DNA of 64,000 bases, taken from contig NZ_CP058601.1 in assembly GCF_013402815.2 (NCBI RefSeq), positions 3,844,001 through 3,908,000 on the forward strand. The letters run 5' to 3'. The first letter of the stretch is position 1; each line of letters begins with the position of its first letter. The DNA comes from Natrinema halophilum (GTDB taxonomy: Archaea > Halobacteriota > Halobacteria > Halobacteriales > Natrialbaceae). Shown one piece after another: positions 42,147 to 50,769 of this stretch. Under the pieces are notes generated by a model. The model was not told the origin of the DNA and made no database searches. It worked only from the letters and a program-made list of their open reading frames with translations. The position numbers and the translations under genes were made by a program.

Positions 42147-42209
42147 CTCTCCCGCCGGCGAGTCCAGAAAATTGCCGTCCACTCGCGGGTCGACGAAGAC
42201 AGCCCTTTC

Positions 42210-43178
42210 TTAGTCCATCGGGACCTCGGTGCCTGCTTCTTCGGCCCGTTCGTATACGGCCTGGGCGGCGGCCGCGTCGAGAGAGGCGGTTCCGACACTT
42301 TCCACGACCAGCGTCTCCGACGGCGAGGCGCGTGTGTAACCGCTCGCGAGCAAGTTGCCCAACGGTACGAGGTCATCCTCCGACAGGTCGGTTGCCAGCA
42401 GATCTCCGATTTCGGCTACTTCCGTCGGAACGTCGGCGAAGACGCAGTCGGCTTGCTCCAGCACCTCGGGTTCGAGTTCCTGCATCCCCGCTTCGTAGGC
42501 GCCGATGGCAACGACGAGCGCACCGTCGGCTAGCGCGTCTGCGGGAAACACCGGCTCCAAGCTCGTGGTAGCGGTGACGACGACGTCCGCACCGTCGACG
42601 GCCCGTCGCGCCGAGTCGACAGCGTGTGCTGGAATCCCCTCGTCGCGGAGCCTTGCGGCGCAACGATCTCGAGAATCGCTCGGGGAGTGGATTCTGACGT
42701 CCTCCAGCGACGCGACTGTGTTGATAGCCCGGGTCTGCCAGAATCCTTGCGCGCCGGCGCCCAAGACGCCGAGGGTGGTCGCGTTTTCGGCCAGCGCTCT
42801 CACCGCGAGCGCGCCAATGCACCCGGTCCGGGCGTTCGTAACGGTCGTCCCGCCCATGAGGGCTTTCGTTACGCCGGTCCGCGCATCGGTGAGCAGAATC
42901 TGTGCGTGGAGTGTCGGTAGCCCGCGCGTCTCATTGCCCTCGTTCACCGTAACCAGTTTTGTCACGAACTGCGAATCGCCGTGGATGTAGGCGGGCATGG
43001 CGATTCCGGTCCCCAGTGGTTCGTCGCCCTCGAGGCCGCTCCCGACGGGGAAGTGGATCCGCTCGGGACGCTCGACGTTTCCCGCCGTCTGCTGAACGAG
43101 CGCGTCTTCCACGACCGGCAGCAGCGCCTCGATGTCGAGAACCTGCTCAACCTTGGATTCTGAGAGAATGGTGACCAT
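42210..43178 (-). CDS. ornithine cyclodeaminase/mu-crystallin family protein
   Basis: The product is 322 aa from the ATG at 43178 (MVTILSESKVEQVLDIEALL). The family's NAD-binding core is clear: TLGVLGAGAQGFWQTRAINT (Gly-rich loop), and GGTTVTNARTGCIGALAVRALA precedes it. Typical functions are ornithine cyclodeaminase, alanine dehydrogenase (archaeal Ala-DH type) or ketimine reductase. The sequence does not show which. It converges with the truncated FAD oxidoreductase, and the two may once have belonged to one amino-acid catabolic locus. Confidence 0.9.
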   Translation of the reverse strand: MVTILSESKVEQVLDIEALLPVVEDALVQQTAGNVERPERIHFPVGSGLEGDEPLGTGIAMPAYIHGDSQFVTKLVTVNEGNETRGLPTLHAQILLTDARTGVTKALMGGTTVTNARTGCIGALAVRALAENATTLGVLGAGAQGFWQTRAINTVASLEDVRIHSPSDSRDRCAARLRDEGIPAHAVDSARRAVDGADVVVTATTSLEPVFPADALADGALVVAIGAYEAGMQELEPEVLEQADCVFADVPTEVAEIGDLLATDLSEDDLVPLGNLLASGYTRASPSETLVVESVGTASLDAAAAQAVYERAEEAGTEVPMD

Positions 43179-43344
43179 GAACCCGGAAAGCACGTCCTCC
43201 GCGTTAGGTTTTTCTTTCCCGGGTACTACCGCTGCGTGTCCTCGGAGCCGAGGCGGGGAACCCTGTCGGCGGGTCGGCCGCCGGACGGATCATTCTCCCC
43301 CCGACGCCCGCCGACGAACAAAACCGCGGCGGAACTGTTCGACT

Positions 43345-43465
43345 CCGCCGCGGTGGTGTCGTGTACTCCATCAGCTGGATGGGAGCGCCGGTCGGGGAAC
43401 GCGATGAGACGAACGCCTCGGTGTAACCGTCGCGCTCGGCGTAGTCGACGACGTCTCTGCCCTCT
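43345..43465 (-). pseudogene. glyoxalase/VOC-family remnant
   Basis: The minus strand reads DLAEGRDVVDYAERDGYTEA then SSRSPTGAPIQLMEY, the usual end of a VOC-fold protein ('sPdG.piql'). The frame is short and its upstream part is shifted (SGRDLQRVK in another frame). It is a fragment rather than a functional gene. Confidence 0.4.
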
Positions 43466-44013
43466 GCCAGGTCTTGACGCGTTGCAGATCGCGGCCGCTC
43501 AGGGCAACCTCACTCTCGACGCGCGAGTTCTCCTCCTGCCACTGGCTACAGTGCTTGAGGCGGGAGCGATAGGGGTCGAGTATGCTTGCGAGTCTTTGCT
43601 CGTTCTCGAGGCACGAAAGACCGACGAGGCACGACACGCTGGGCTAAAAAGGCCCTCCCGAGGGGGATGCCGCAGGTCCGTTCCCGTTAGCCCGTGGACG
43701 ACTACAGCCAGGTTTGGATTCGTAACTATTCGCTTTCGAAACACGCACTTTCTTAGTCATAATCGGATTGAATAACGATATCGTATTATCCGTCACGGAT
43801 GGACAACCGTACTACAAGTTCGGGAATCGATCTCGTCGTGCCACGAGGAGATGCAGACGGGGCTGCTTCTGGCAGGACACGACGTACCGGAACGCTCTTT
43901 TCACGCTCATTTTTCCCGTCTAGGTCTCCGACCGTCAGTGGGCCGGCCGCAGCAGCGAATTCCAAAGCGAGCACGAAATCCACCAGCACGACCACGCATC
44001 CCGGCACAGAACT
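43466..44013. other. intergenic stretch without a supported gene
   Basis: Overlapping short frames on both strands lack halophile composition. An AT-rich stretch near 43760-43800 (ATAACGATATCGTATTATC) could hold a promoter. Nothing else seen. Confidence 0.35.
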
Positions 44014-44676
44014 ATGAACACGCACACGCAGAATCAGATGCAAACGTCGGCTCAGTCGCTTCCAACGTGGCTCGATCGGTACACCACGATTGCGCTGTAC
44101 GGGCTCGGTGTCGGAACGGCACTGTGTCTCTTCGCACTGTTTACGAACCCGATCCCTGACCCATCGTTCCCGTGGGCAACGCTTCCCCAATCCGTGAGAC
44201 TCCCGTTCACCCAGCCTCGAATCGAGCACTGGCCTGTAACGTACACGATCGGGATTTGGCTCTGGGTCTTCGGCGTCCCCGCGACGTTCTTCGCCGGATG
44301 GCGTCGATATCGGACCCGGTGGAACACATCCCGCACGACGTGGCTCGTCTGGATGCCGGCGGTGGTAATGGGTGGCGTGACGACCTACTGCCGGTTTTTC
44401 TGGCCGAAACTCTATCCGGCATCGTGGAACGCACCGTCGTACACGTTCGTCTGTTGGGGGTACTGTTCCTCGTACGACCCGTTGTGGAACAATCTCGCAT
44501 ACGTCGTTGCACTGTTCGGTGTTTTCACAGGAATCCTGGCCTATAAGAAGAGGCTGCGGTCGCAGTACTGGATCGGAGCATTCGGTGTCCTCGCACTGCC
44601 GCTGGGGCTGCCGGCGCTCTACGAAGCGTACAGACGGCAGTCGTCCCAGTCCGAACGGTCAGGAGAAACTGTATGA
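44014..44676 (+). CDS. hypothetical multi-span membrane protein, 220 aa
   Basis: About five hydrophobic segments: YTTIALYGLGVGTALCLFALF, TYTIGIWLWVFGVPATFFAG, WLVWMPAVVMGGVTTYC, NLAYVVALFGVFTGILAY and WIGAFGVLALPLGLPAL. Cysteines cluster in the third loop (FVCWGYCSSYDPLW). It overlaps the next membrane protein gene by ATGA, so the two are made together. I do not recognise either family. No cofactor motif is visible. Confidence 0.7.
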   Translation: MNTHTQNQMQTSAQSLPTWLDRYTTIALYGLGVGTALCLFALFTNPIPDPSFPWATLPQSVRLPFTQPRIEHWPVTYTIGIWLWVFGVPATFFAGWRRYRTRWNTSRTTWLVWMPAVVMGGVTTYCRFFWPKLYPASWNAPSYTFVCWGYCSSYDPLWNNLAYVVALFGVFTGILAYKKRLRSQYWIGAFGVLALPLGLPALYEAYRRQSSQSERSGETV

Positions 44677-45365
44677 TCGACCGAACTCTTGGACGGGAGG
44701 CCGGAATGCGGGGATCTGGGGTCACTCGCCGCGACCTTCTCGTCGGCGGGTGGATGACGCTGACCGTTCTCGCGTTCTATCACAACTTCCTGTTTGTTCA
44801 CTCGACCGGACTCTCGTATCTTTACGCCTTCGGCGCGTACGGATTTGGAACGGTGTACGCGCGATACGATGCGGTTATCCGGCGATTGCTCGTGATCGGG
44901 ACGATCGGCGGGTTCATCGAACTACTCGGCGATTACTTTCTCGTTCGCATCGCGGAGACGCTCGTCTATCCGACAGGCTACCCGTTCCTCTTGCGTTCCC
45001 CGGCATACATGCCGTTCGCGTGGGCGATCCTCATCGCGTTCATGGGATACGTTGCGCTGCGGTTTGCAGACCGTTGGGGTTCACTCGCTGCGTACATCGG
45101 TCCATCGGCGTTCGCGTTCGTCTCCGAAAGCGGATATGAGTCGTTCGCTAGCAACGGTGGTGGGTGGGTCTACACGACGGCCCCGCTCGGATGGATCGGG
45201 CACGCACCGCTGTTTATCGTGATTGCAGAAGCCCTCATGTTCGCGACGAGTTACTACTGGGTCAGACGAGAGTGGCTCACCGCAGGGGTCGGAATCGGGC
45301 TTACGATCACTGTCAGTTACATCGTGGTCTACTACCTCTTCGCACTCGTCGGTTCGCTCGTGTAA
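44673..45365 (+). CDS. hypothetical membrane protein, 230 aa
   Basis: After a short basic N-terminus (RRDLLVGGW) come six or seven hydrophobic segments (LTVLAFYHNFLFVHSTGLSYLYAFGAYG, FVIGTIGGFIELLGD-type, FAWAILIAFMGYVALRF, FIVIAEALMFATSYYW and ITVSYIVVYYLFALVGSLV). Conserved-looking residues are E in FIELLGDYFLV and ESGYESFA in a loop. It is coupled to the preceding gene. Function unknown. Confidence 0.7.
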   Translation: MIDRTLGREAGMRGSGVTRRDLLVGGWMTLTVLAFYHNFLFVHSTGLSYLYAFGAYGFGTVYARYDAVIRRLLVIGTIGGFIELLGDYFLVRIAETLVYPTGYPFLLRSPAYMPFAWAILIAFMGYVALRFADRWGSLAAYIGPSAFAFVSESGYESFASNGGGWVYTTAPLGWIGHAPLFIVIAEALMFATSYYWVRREWLTAGVGIGLTITVSYIVVYYLFALVGSLV

Positions 45366-46203
45366 TCGGCTCGAGGCGGTCTCTTAGTCGCCTCAGGTGC
45401 CGATGTGTGATCTTAGACGGCTTCGAACAGTCCCCATCAGGTATCCGGCGACTGAATCGATCGTTAGTCCACCGTGCATCAACGAGAGGCCAAATCCACC
45501 GTCCCCCCGGTGTGCCGGAATTCGTCAGCGCAGTGGCTTCGACTGCTGTTCTCGACGTTTCGGCGGTGACGAATCCGATCCATGCCGCGTGAGATGGCGC
45601 GAAGATGAAGCCGAAAACCAATCCGGTGTTGTGTACGGATAGTTTCTTGCTCGTGAGACTTCTGCCCCTCCAGCGATTGGCCTGGTAACGAGTCGGCAAT
45701 CTGTAGGGTGTGCGTAGCTGAACTCGTGGGCTCGGCACATCACAGTCCGGGGTCCGCTTTCGTTCAGTTACTGTTCGAATGCGTAAGTATTCCAGACTCG
45801 TTTCTTGCGATCCCAAAGGGAACGACGTGGTCCCGGCGAGGCGGACTCTTTCCCATCATCGTCACGTTCGAACCGCGGTTTGACGTCTCTGAATGTGCCC
45901 AGCAGGCATTCCAGTTCCCGTAGTGATACTGTCACAGCGCAATCTTGGGCTCGTCTATTTCCCTGCCTGTCTCCAGCACGAATTGACGCGTGAGCAAACG
46001 ATATCGGTGCTACCACCGACTTCGTCCCGGTTCGGTACGTGATATAGAACTGTCGTACGAAATACGCGGGACCGACCAGACGTTCCGCAGGCAGTCTATT
46101 CATCGGAACGAGGGGTATCGACGAGCGTGAAATTTAGCTCTCGCTACAATTATAGCGAGCCGATGATTGAAACAATTGTGGTGTTCGCGACCGTATCGAC
46201 CGT
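45366..46203. other. intergenic stretch, possible decayed coding sequence
   Basis: About 840 bp without a good gene. On the minus strand near 45540-45640 a hydrophobic run (NTGLVFGFIFAPSHAAWIGF) suggests a fragment of a former membrane protein, but it is flanked by stops and Arg-rich frames. No repeat or RNA gene seen. Confidence 0.3.
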
Positions 46204-47193
46204 ATGAGCCTTTTCGAAATGACTACACAGCTCGTCGTGCTTTTCGTCGTATTTGGCCTGACTGTCGGAATTCTCTTTGGGTTTTTCGGAATGGGTGGGA
46301 GCTTCTTCGTCACCCCCGCACTTCTCGTTCTCGGTCATTCCGCCCCTACTGCCGTCGGAACTGGGCTAGCCTTCGTGTTTTGGACGTCACTCATCGCAAC
46401 TCTCAGCCATCGTGACCTCGATCACATCGATTATCGACTCGGTGTTCTGTTGATCGTCGGAATGACGGTCGGCATCGAGATTGGGAAACGAGTACTGCTG
46501 GTACTCGTGGTCGTCGGAGTCGCAGATTTCACTGTGAGTCTCATATACGTCGTACTGCTCGCAGCGGTTGGCACGTTCGTCATCCGTGACGGACGACACC
46601 CCGCAATCGAGGACGAAACGAACCTCGTGGCCCGCTCGTCTACGGCCCTCGAGCGCGTCTCCCTTCCGCCGATGGTTTCCGTTCGGGAAAGTATCGACGT
46701 CTCACTCTGGGTTATCTTACTGATCGCAGTGGTGATCGGGAGTCTCTCCGGTTTTCTCGGCGTCGGCGGCGGTTTCTTGATGATGCCCGCTCTCGTGTAC
46801 GGTCTGGCGATGCCGGGACCTGTCGCCGTCGGGACGGACATCTTTCAGATAACTATTTCCAGTGCCTACGGTGCCTTCGTATACGGACGACAGGGGGCGA
46901 TTCATTTCGCCATGCTGGTCCCGCTGCTCGTCGGCAGCACGGTCGGGACTCACATCGGTGCCGTGCTTACAGAGTACCTCGACGATGAAGCGCTCAGAAC
47001 GTTTTTCGGCGTCATGTTACTCGTCGGGAGCGCCTCGGTCGCGAGCAAAACCGTCAGCCACACGTACGACATCGATCTACTGCACAACCTCAGTCTGACG
47101 TTCCTACTCGGTGGAGCGCTGGTGATGAGCGTACTCCTTCTCTATCTCGGAATACGAACCGTACACGAAGATCGAGTGGCCGTCAGACGGTAG
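46204..47193 (+). CDS. TauE/SafE-family sulfite/anion exporter
   Basis: This 329-aa protein has two homologous halves of hydrophobic segments. The first repeat shows GLTVGILFGFFGMGGSFFVTPALLVLG and the second GSLSGFLGVGGGFLMMPALVYGLAMP, the G-x-GGG-x-x-x-P signature of TauE/SafE transporters. A loop of about 45 residues separates them (HPAIEDETNLVARSS...). Family members export sulfite, sulfoacetate or similar anions. The substrate cannot be read. It stands alone. Confidence 0.88.
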   Translation: MSLFEMTTQLVVLFVVFGLTVGILFGFFGMGGSFFVTPALLVLGHSAPTAVGTGLAFVFWTSLIATLSHRDLDHIDYRLGVLLIVGMTVGIEIGKRVLLVLVVVGVADFTVSLIYVVLLAAVGTFVIRDGRHPAIEDETNLVARSSTALERVSLPPMVSVRESIDVSLWVILLIAVVIGSLSGFLGVGGGFLMMPALVYGLAMPGPVAVGTDIFQITISSAYGAFVYGRQGAIHFAMLVPLLVGSTVGTHIGAVLTEYLDDEALRTFFGVMLLVGSASVASKTVSHTYDIDLLHNLSLTFLLGGALVMSVLLLYLGIRTVHEDRVAVRR

Positions 47194-47315
47194 GGTGACG
47201 GTCCAGTCACTGCTCCCGTTTCACGCCACGGAAACGAATAGCCGCCGACGGTAATCGGTCTGCCGGGATCGTGATCCTCCCGTGTAAGTCCACAGACCGG
47301 GAATCAGAACAGGAC

Positions 47316-47323
47316 TTTATATT
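47316..47323 (+). promoter_or_regulatory. TATA box of the SHOCT membrane protein gene
   Basis: TTTATATT lies about 25 bp upstream of the ATG at 47345, the usual spacing for a leaderless haloarchaeal transcript. Confidence 0.6.
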
Positions 47324-47344
47324 CTCACAGGGGCATTATGAATT

Positions 47345-47725
47345 ATGACATCGCAAGAACCGCTCGTCAGGAGCCTGCTACTCATCGTTGCCGTAGTCAT
47401 CCTCGTTCCGTTCCTCATGATGATACTCATGATGCCCATGATGGGAATGTGGGGCGGCGGACACATGTGGGGCGGCGGACACATGTGGGATGGTGGGACC
47501 TGGGGTGGGACGGGGGCGACGTGGATGTGGCTCGTGATGTGGGCAGTAGTGCTGGCAGTCGTCGTCAGTCTCGGGTACTTCCTGTATAGAGCGGTTCGTC
47601 GGCCAACGGGACGAGATACCGACGCCGCGCTGCGGGAATTGCGACTGTCGTATGCTCGAGGAGAACTCTCCGACGAGGAATTCGAGGAGCGACGACAGCG
47701 ACTTCGGGCCCGGAAAGAAGGCTGA
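47345..47725 (+). CDS. SHOCT-domain membrane protein with GGGHMW repeats, 126 aa
   Basis: The N-terminus is a long membrane segment (LLLIVAVVILVPFLMMILMMPMMGMW), then two tandem GGGHMW repeats, a second segment (WLVMWAVVLAVVVSLGYFLYRAV) and a C-terminal SHOCT helix pair (ALRELRLSYARGELSDEEFEERRQRLRARKEG). The Met/His/Trp-rich loop could bind copper or another soft metal. A copper-storage-like gene lies 400 bp downstream on the other strand. Metal binding is inference only. Confidence 0.75.
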   Translation: MTSQEPLVRSLLLIVAVVILVPFLMMILMMPMMGMWGGGHMWGGGHMWDGGTWGGTGATWMWLVMWAVVLAVVVSLGYFLYRAVRRPTGRDTDAALRELRLSYARGELSDEEFEERRQRLRARKEG

Positions 47726-48120
47726 TAGCAACTGACGGGTCGAAGCTCGGTCCCCGTCCGGAGAACGAGTGATGGGAGTTCTAAGACCGTTGGGTGACAA
47801 GACCGTTTGGTGACCCGCTGGGTCGGCAGTAGCGTATTTCACCGGCGCCATCGTCGAAGTATCACCGACCCCATGTACGGTATAGCAGTTGATGCGGCCC
47901 GTGGGACCTCGCGGGGTGAACGACCCGTCGTCCTCGACGGTCGCTGTCTGCGTGGAGGACGGCCCCGTTGATAGGGCCGTACGCGCTGAAAAGTGCGTCT
48001 GTGGTTACCACTGGACGGCGACTGTTGACAGGATACGTGGAAGTGTCTCCGAAAAACCAGAAAACGAACAACGCGAATATCCCATTCGTGGAATCCTCGT
48101 CCTTTCGGGAGTAGGGAACG
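47726..48120. other. intergenic stretch without a supported gene
   Basis: About 395 bp between convergent genes. Short Arg-rich frames only; a near-duplicate GACAAGACCGTTTGGTGA/ACCGTTGGGTGACAAG is visible around 47785-47815. Nothing else seen. Confidence 0.35.
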
Positions 48121-48468
48121 TCAAGACGCTTGTATCATCTCGCGACACGATTCCGCACACGCTTCGACGACGTCGGCACAGACCTGGCAGTGATCGTGAT
48201 CGTGACGCCGACACTCCTCTGCGCACTCTTCGGCGGCCCCGGCAGTGGCTTCGGCGAGTTCGTCGCTGTAATTTGAGTTGCGCGCCATAAACCGAGCATG
48301 GTCGCTTGCGAGGTCGGCGACGTCCCGACAGAGTCGGATGCATCGGGACATGTCCATGTCCTCGTCGAGGCACTCATCGGCACACCACTCACAGGACTGT
48401 ACCGCTTCGAGGCAATTATCTAAGCACGTTTCTTCGGTCTCATTCAGATCGAGTTCTTGGAGCGCCAT
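48121..48468 (-). CDS. four-helix-bundle copper-binding (Csp-like, DUF326) protein, 115 aa
   Basis: I use the ATG at 48468 (MALQELDLNETEETCLDNCL). Cysteines recur every three to four residues along helices: CLDNCLEAVQSCEWCADECLDEDM, CIRLCRDVADLAS and CAEECRRHDHDHCQVCADVVEACAESC. That pattern lines the core of Csp-type four-helix bundles, which store Cu(I). Haloarchaeal members are cytosolic and about this size. No signal peptide is present. It may work with copper proteins elsewhere such as the halocyanin at 60 kb. Confidence 0.85.
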   Translation of the reverse strand: MALQELDLNETEETCLDNCLEAVQSCEWCADECLDEDMDMSRCIRLCRDVADLASDHARFMARNSNYSDELAEATAGAAEECAEECRRHDHDHCQVCADVVEACAESCREMIQAS

Positions 48469-48858
48469 CGCATGCCAGGCACATCTCCTGCGAAGATGGT
48501 GGTTGTGCCTTCGAATCCAAGGGTATGGGTGGTGACATCGGGTCGCAAAACCGTTCTCATACGTGTGCGACCGGCCATTGCTGTCGCTCCCGTTCGGTTG
48601 CAAGCATCGAATACCCGGACTCGCAGGATGCGAAGAGTTTCAGTCCCGTTCTTTGCGACCGGCACCTCTCTTTGAGTCCGGGCGGGCAATTCCCTGGACT
48701 CTCGATCGCTCGTTGCATTCGCATTGTCACTCGTTGCATCCACAGATCTGATAGCGGGAGTCGTCACCGTCCGATGTTCGCCTCACGGCGGCAGGGGGAA
48801 ATAGCGACGCCCTCTCTGACCGTCACCGAGGCCGGATCGATGCCGAACCGATCGGATC
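48469..48858. other. intergenic stretch without a supported gene
   Basis: Several overlapping frames on both strands, all rich in Arg/Ser/Cys and none resembling a haloarchaeal protein. No repeat seen. Confidence 0.35.
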
Positions 48859-49378
48859 TCAATCGTCGGCCGAGACGACGATCGTTCCGGTCGCGAGATC
48901 GCCGAGCCGATTTTGGTCCGACGCAACGTACGCAGTGACGATCCCGACGAAGTAGAAGATGGGAAGCGCATCGACGATTCGAAGTCCCGACGAAGTAGAA
49001 GATGAGAAGCGCATCGACGATTCGAAGGAGATTTCGGAGCACGGCTGCACCCCACGTACATCGAGAGCCTTCTTTCCTGACGACGATTCCTCGAGCCCGT
49101 TTGCCGATCGTCTGTCCGTAGTACCCCTCGAAACTGGTCTGGTACAGTAAGAGCACGATCGGAGCACCGAACTGCACGGAGAGCAAGAGCACACAGTACC
49201 CGCCGAACGGCCCACCGATCACGACCACTCCGGCGGCGTACGCGAGGACGCCGACGGCGAGGGCGACGAACAGGCCGTCGATGAGCAGTGCTTCGGCGCG
49301 TCGGTCGAGAATGCCGGCGATCTCGTTCGTGTTCGGGGTCGGATATCGTTGCAAAGCACCACGAGGAAATCTAGACAT
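48859..49378 (-). pseudogene. RDD-family membrane protein broken by a 43-bp tandem duplication
   Basis: The N-terminal part is a normal RDD protein: ILDRRAEALLIDGLFVALAVG (RRaeALLIDg), three membrane segments and YYGQTIGKRARGIVV. Within the last helix, the coding segment for RIVDALxIFYFVG appears twice because DNA at 48943-48985 is repeated at 48986-49028 with two differences. Since 43 is not a multiple of three, the frame is lost. Removing one copy restores IFYFVGIVTAYVASDQNRLG and a natural end (VVSADD) at 48859. The break looks recent because the rest is undamaged. Confidence 0.8.
48943..49028. repeat. 43-bp tandem duplication inside the RDD gene
   Basis: Two head-to-tail copies, 48943-48985 and 48986-49028, differ at one internal base (GATGGG versus GATGAG) and at the final base. 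The duplication shifts the reading frame of the RDD gene. Confidence 0.85.
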
Positions 49379-49653
49379 TTCAATATAAATGGTAAATACA
49401 TTTAATCAATTTCATATATACACTCGATTTCGAACCGGGACAACGTCTGTCGTGACTGAGAGGCGCGATCCGTCCAGGATGAAACGAGGAGGGACGAATC
49501 AGTTGCCGTCGGTTCCGGATCGAGGGTACGGAGAGGTGTGTTGATACGCATTCTGACACATCCGCTAGTGTCTGTAGAGATCCGGGACGTTCGGGTTCCG
49601 GCAAGACGCTCGTATCTGGCAACGACTTTCCCTTACGGTGCAAAAGTATACAC

Positions 49654-50514
49654 GTGAGCAGTAACTCGATTATCAACGAAAGCGAAACGTTCGAAATCGG
49701 CGAGAGGACCGTCCACCGACTCGGATTCGGTGCGATGCGGCTCTGTGGCGACGAGATCATCGGTTCGCCTGACGACGAAGAAACTGCCCGCGAAATCGTC
49801 CAAAACGCAGTCGACTGCGGTGTCGACTTCATCGACACCGCCGACTCGTACGGCCCGGCCGTAAGCGAGCGGCTTATCGGCGAGGCGATCGGCGATCCGG
49901 ACGATGTTCTCATTGCGACCAAGGCGGGATTGCTGCGCAACCGTCGGGGTGACTGGATCGCCCACGGCGACCCCGATTACATCCGCAATCAGGTGCTCAC
50001 GTCGCTGGATCGGCTTCGAACGGACACGATCGACCTCTACCAGTTCCACCGGCCCGACGACGACACACCGTTCGAGGATTCAGTTCAGGCCTTCGCGGAA
50101 CTCAAAGATGAGGGGGTCGTCGAACAAGTCGGACTCAGTAACGTCTCGGTCGACCTCATCGAACGAGCCCGCGAACACGTCGAGGTCGCGACCGTCCAGA
50201 ACCGATACAATCTGAACGATCGCGGAAGCGCAGCGGCCCTCGAGTACTGTGAGGAACACGACATCGGCTTCATCCCGTGGGCGCCGATCAACGGCGCTGA
50301 TCTCGAGGAACACGGTGATCTCCTCGACGAGATCGCCGACGACCACGATGCGTCGCGTCGACAGGTCGGAATCGCGTGGCTCCTCGAACGCTCGCCTGTC
50401 ATGCTCCCGATTCCGGGCACGTCCGATCCCGGTCACCTCGAGTCGAACGTCGCTGCATCGCAGCTATCGCTCAGCGATGACGACGTACAGCGATTGACCG
50501 AAGCGGCGGACTGA
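49654..50514 (+). CDS. aldo/keto reductase
   Basis: The product is 286 aa from a GTG start; upstream lies only AT-poor sequence and no better start. The catalytic tetrad is visible: D and Y in DFIDTADSYGP, K in IATKAG and H in YQFHRPDDD. The C-terminal cofactor region reads MLPIPGTSDPGHLESN, the usual NADPH site. Typical role is NADPH-dependent carbonyl reduction; the substrate is unknown. It is followed directly by a 29-bp-unit minisatellite. Confidence 0.92.
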   Translation: MSSNSIINESETFEIGERTVHRLGFGAMRLCGDEIIGSPDDEETAREIVQNAVDCGVDFIDTADSYGPAVSERLIGEAIGDPDDVLIATKAGLLRNRRGDWIAHGDPDYIRNQVLTSLDRLRTDTIDLYQFHRPDDDTPFEDSVQAFAELKDEGVVEQVGLSNVSVDLIERAREHVEVATVQNRYNLNDRGSAAALEYCEEHDIGFIPWAPINGADLEEHGDLLDEIADDHDASRRQVGIAWLLERSPVMLPIPGTSDPGHLESNVAASQLSLSDDDVQRLTEAAD

Positions 50515-50544
50515 TACTAACTGCGGAGTCTTGTACCGTCCTCA

Positions 50545-50769
50545 TTCAGCACACCGTCGCTGACGAGTTTCCGTTTAGCACACCGTCGCTGACGAGTTTC
50601 CGTTCAGCACACCGTCGCTGACGAGTTTCCGTTCAGCACACCGTCGCTGACGAGTTTCCGTTCAGCACACCGTCGCTGACGAGTTTCCGTTCAGCACACC
50701 GTCGCTGACGAGTTTCCGTTCAGCACACCGTCGCTGACGAGTTTCCGTTCAGCACACCGTCGCTGACGA
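50545..50769. repeat. minisatellite, 29-bp unit, 7 full copies plus a partial one
   Basis: The unit begins TTCAGCACACCGTCGCTGAC and ends GAGTTTCCG. Full copies start at 50545, 50574, 50603, 50632, 50661, 50690 and 50719; a 22-bp partial copy starts at 50748. The first two copies differ by one base (TTCAGC versus TTTAGC). Units are contiguous without spacers. The array lies between convergent stop codons and could serve as a bidirectional transcription boundary. Confidence 0.95.

Noticed and set aside
50545-50769. Regular repeats that might be a CRISPR array
   Set aside because: Units of 29 bp are directly contiguous, with no unique spacers.
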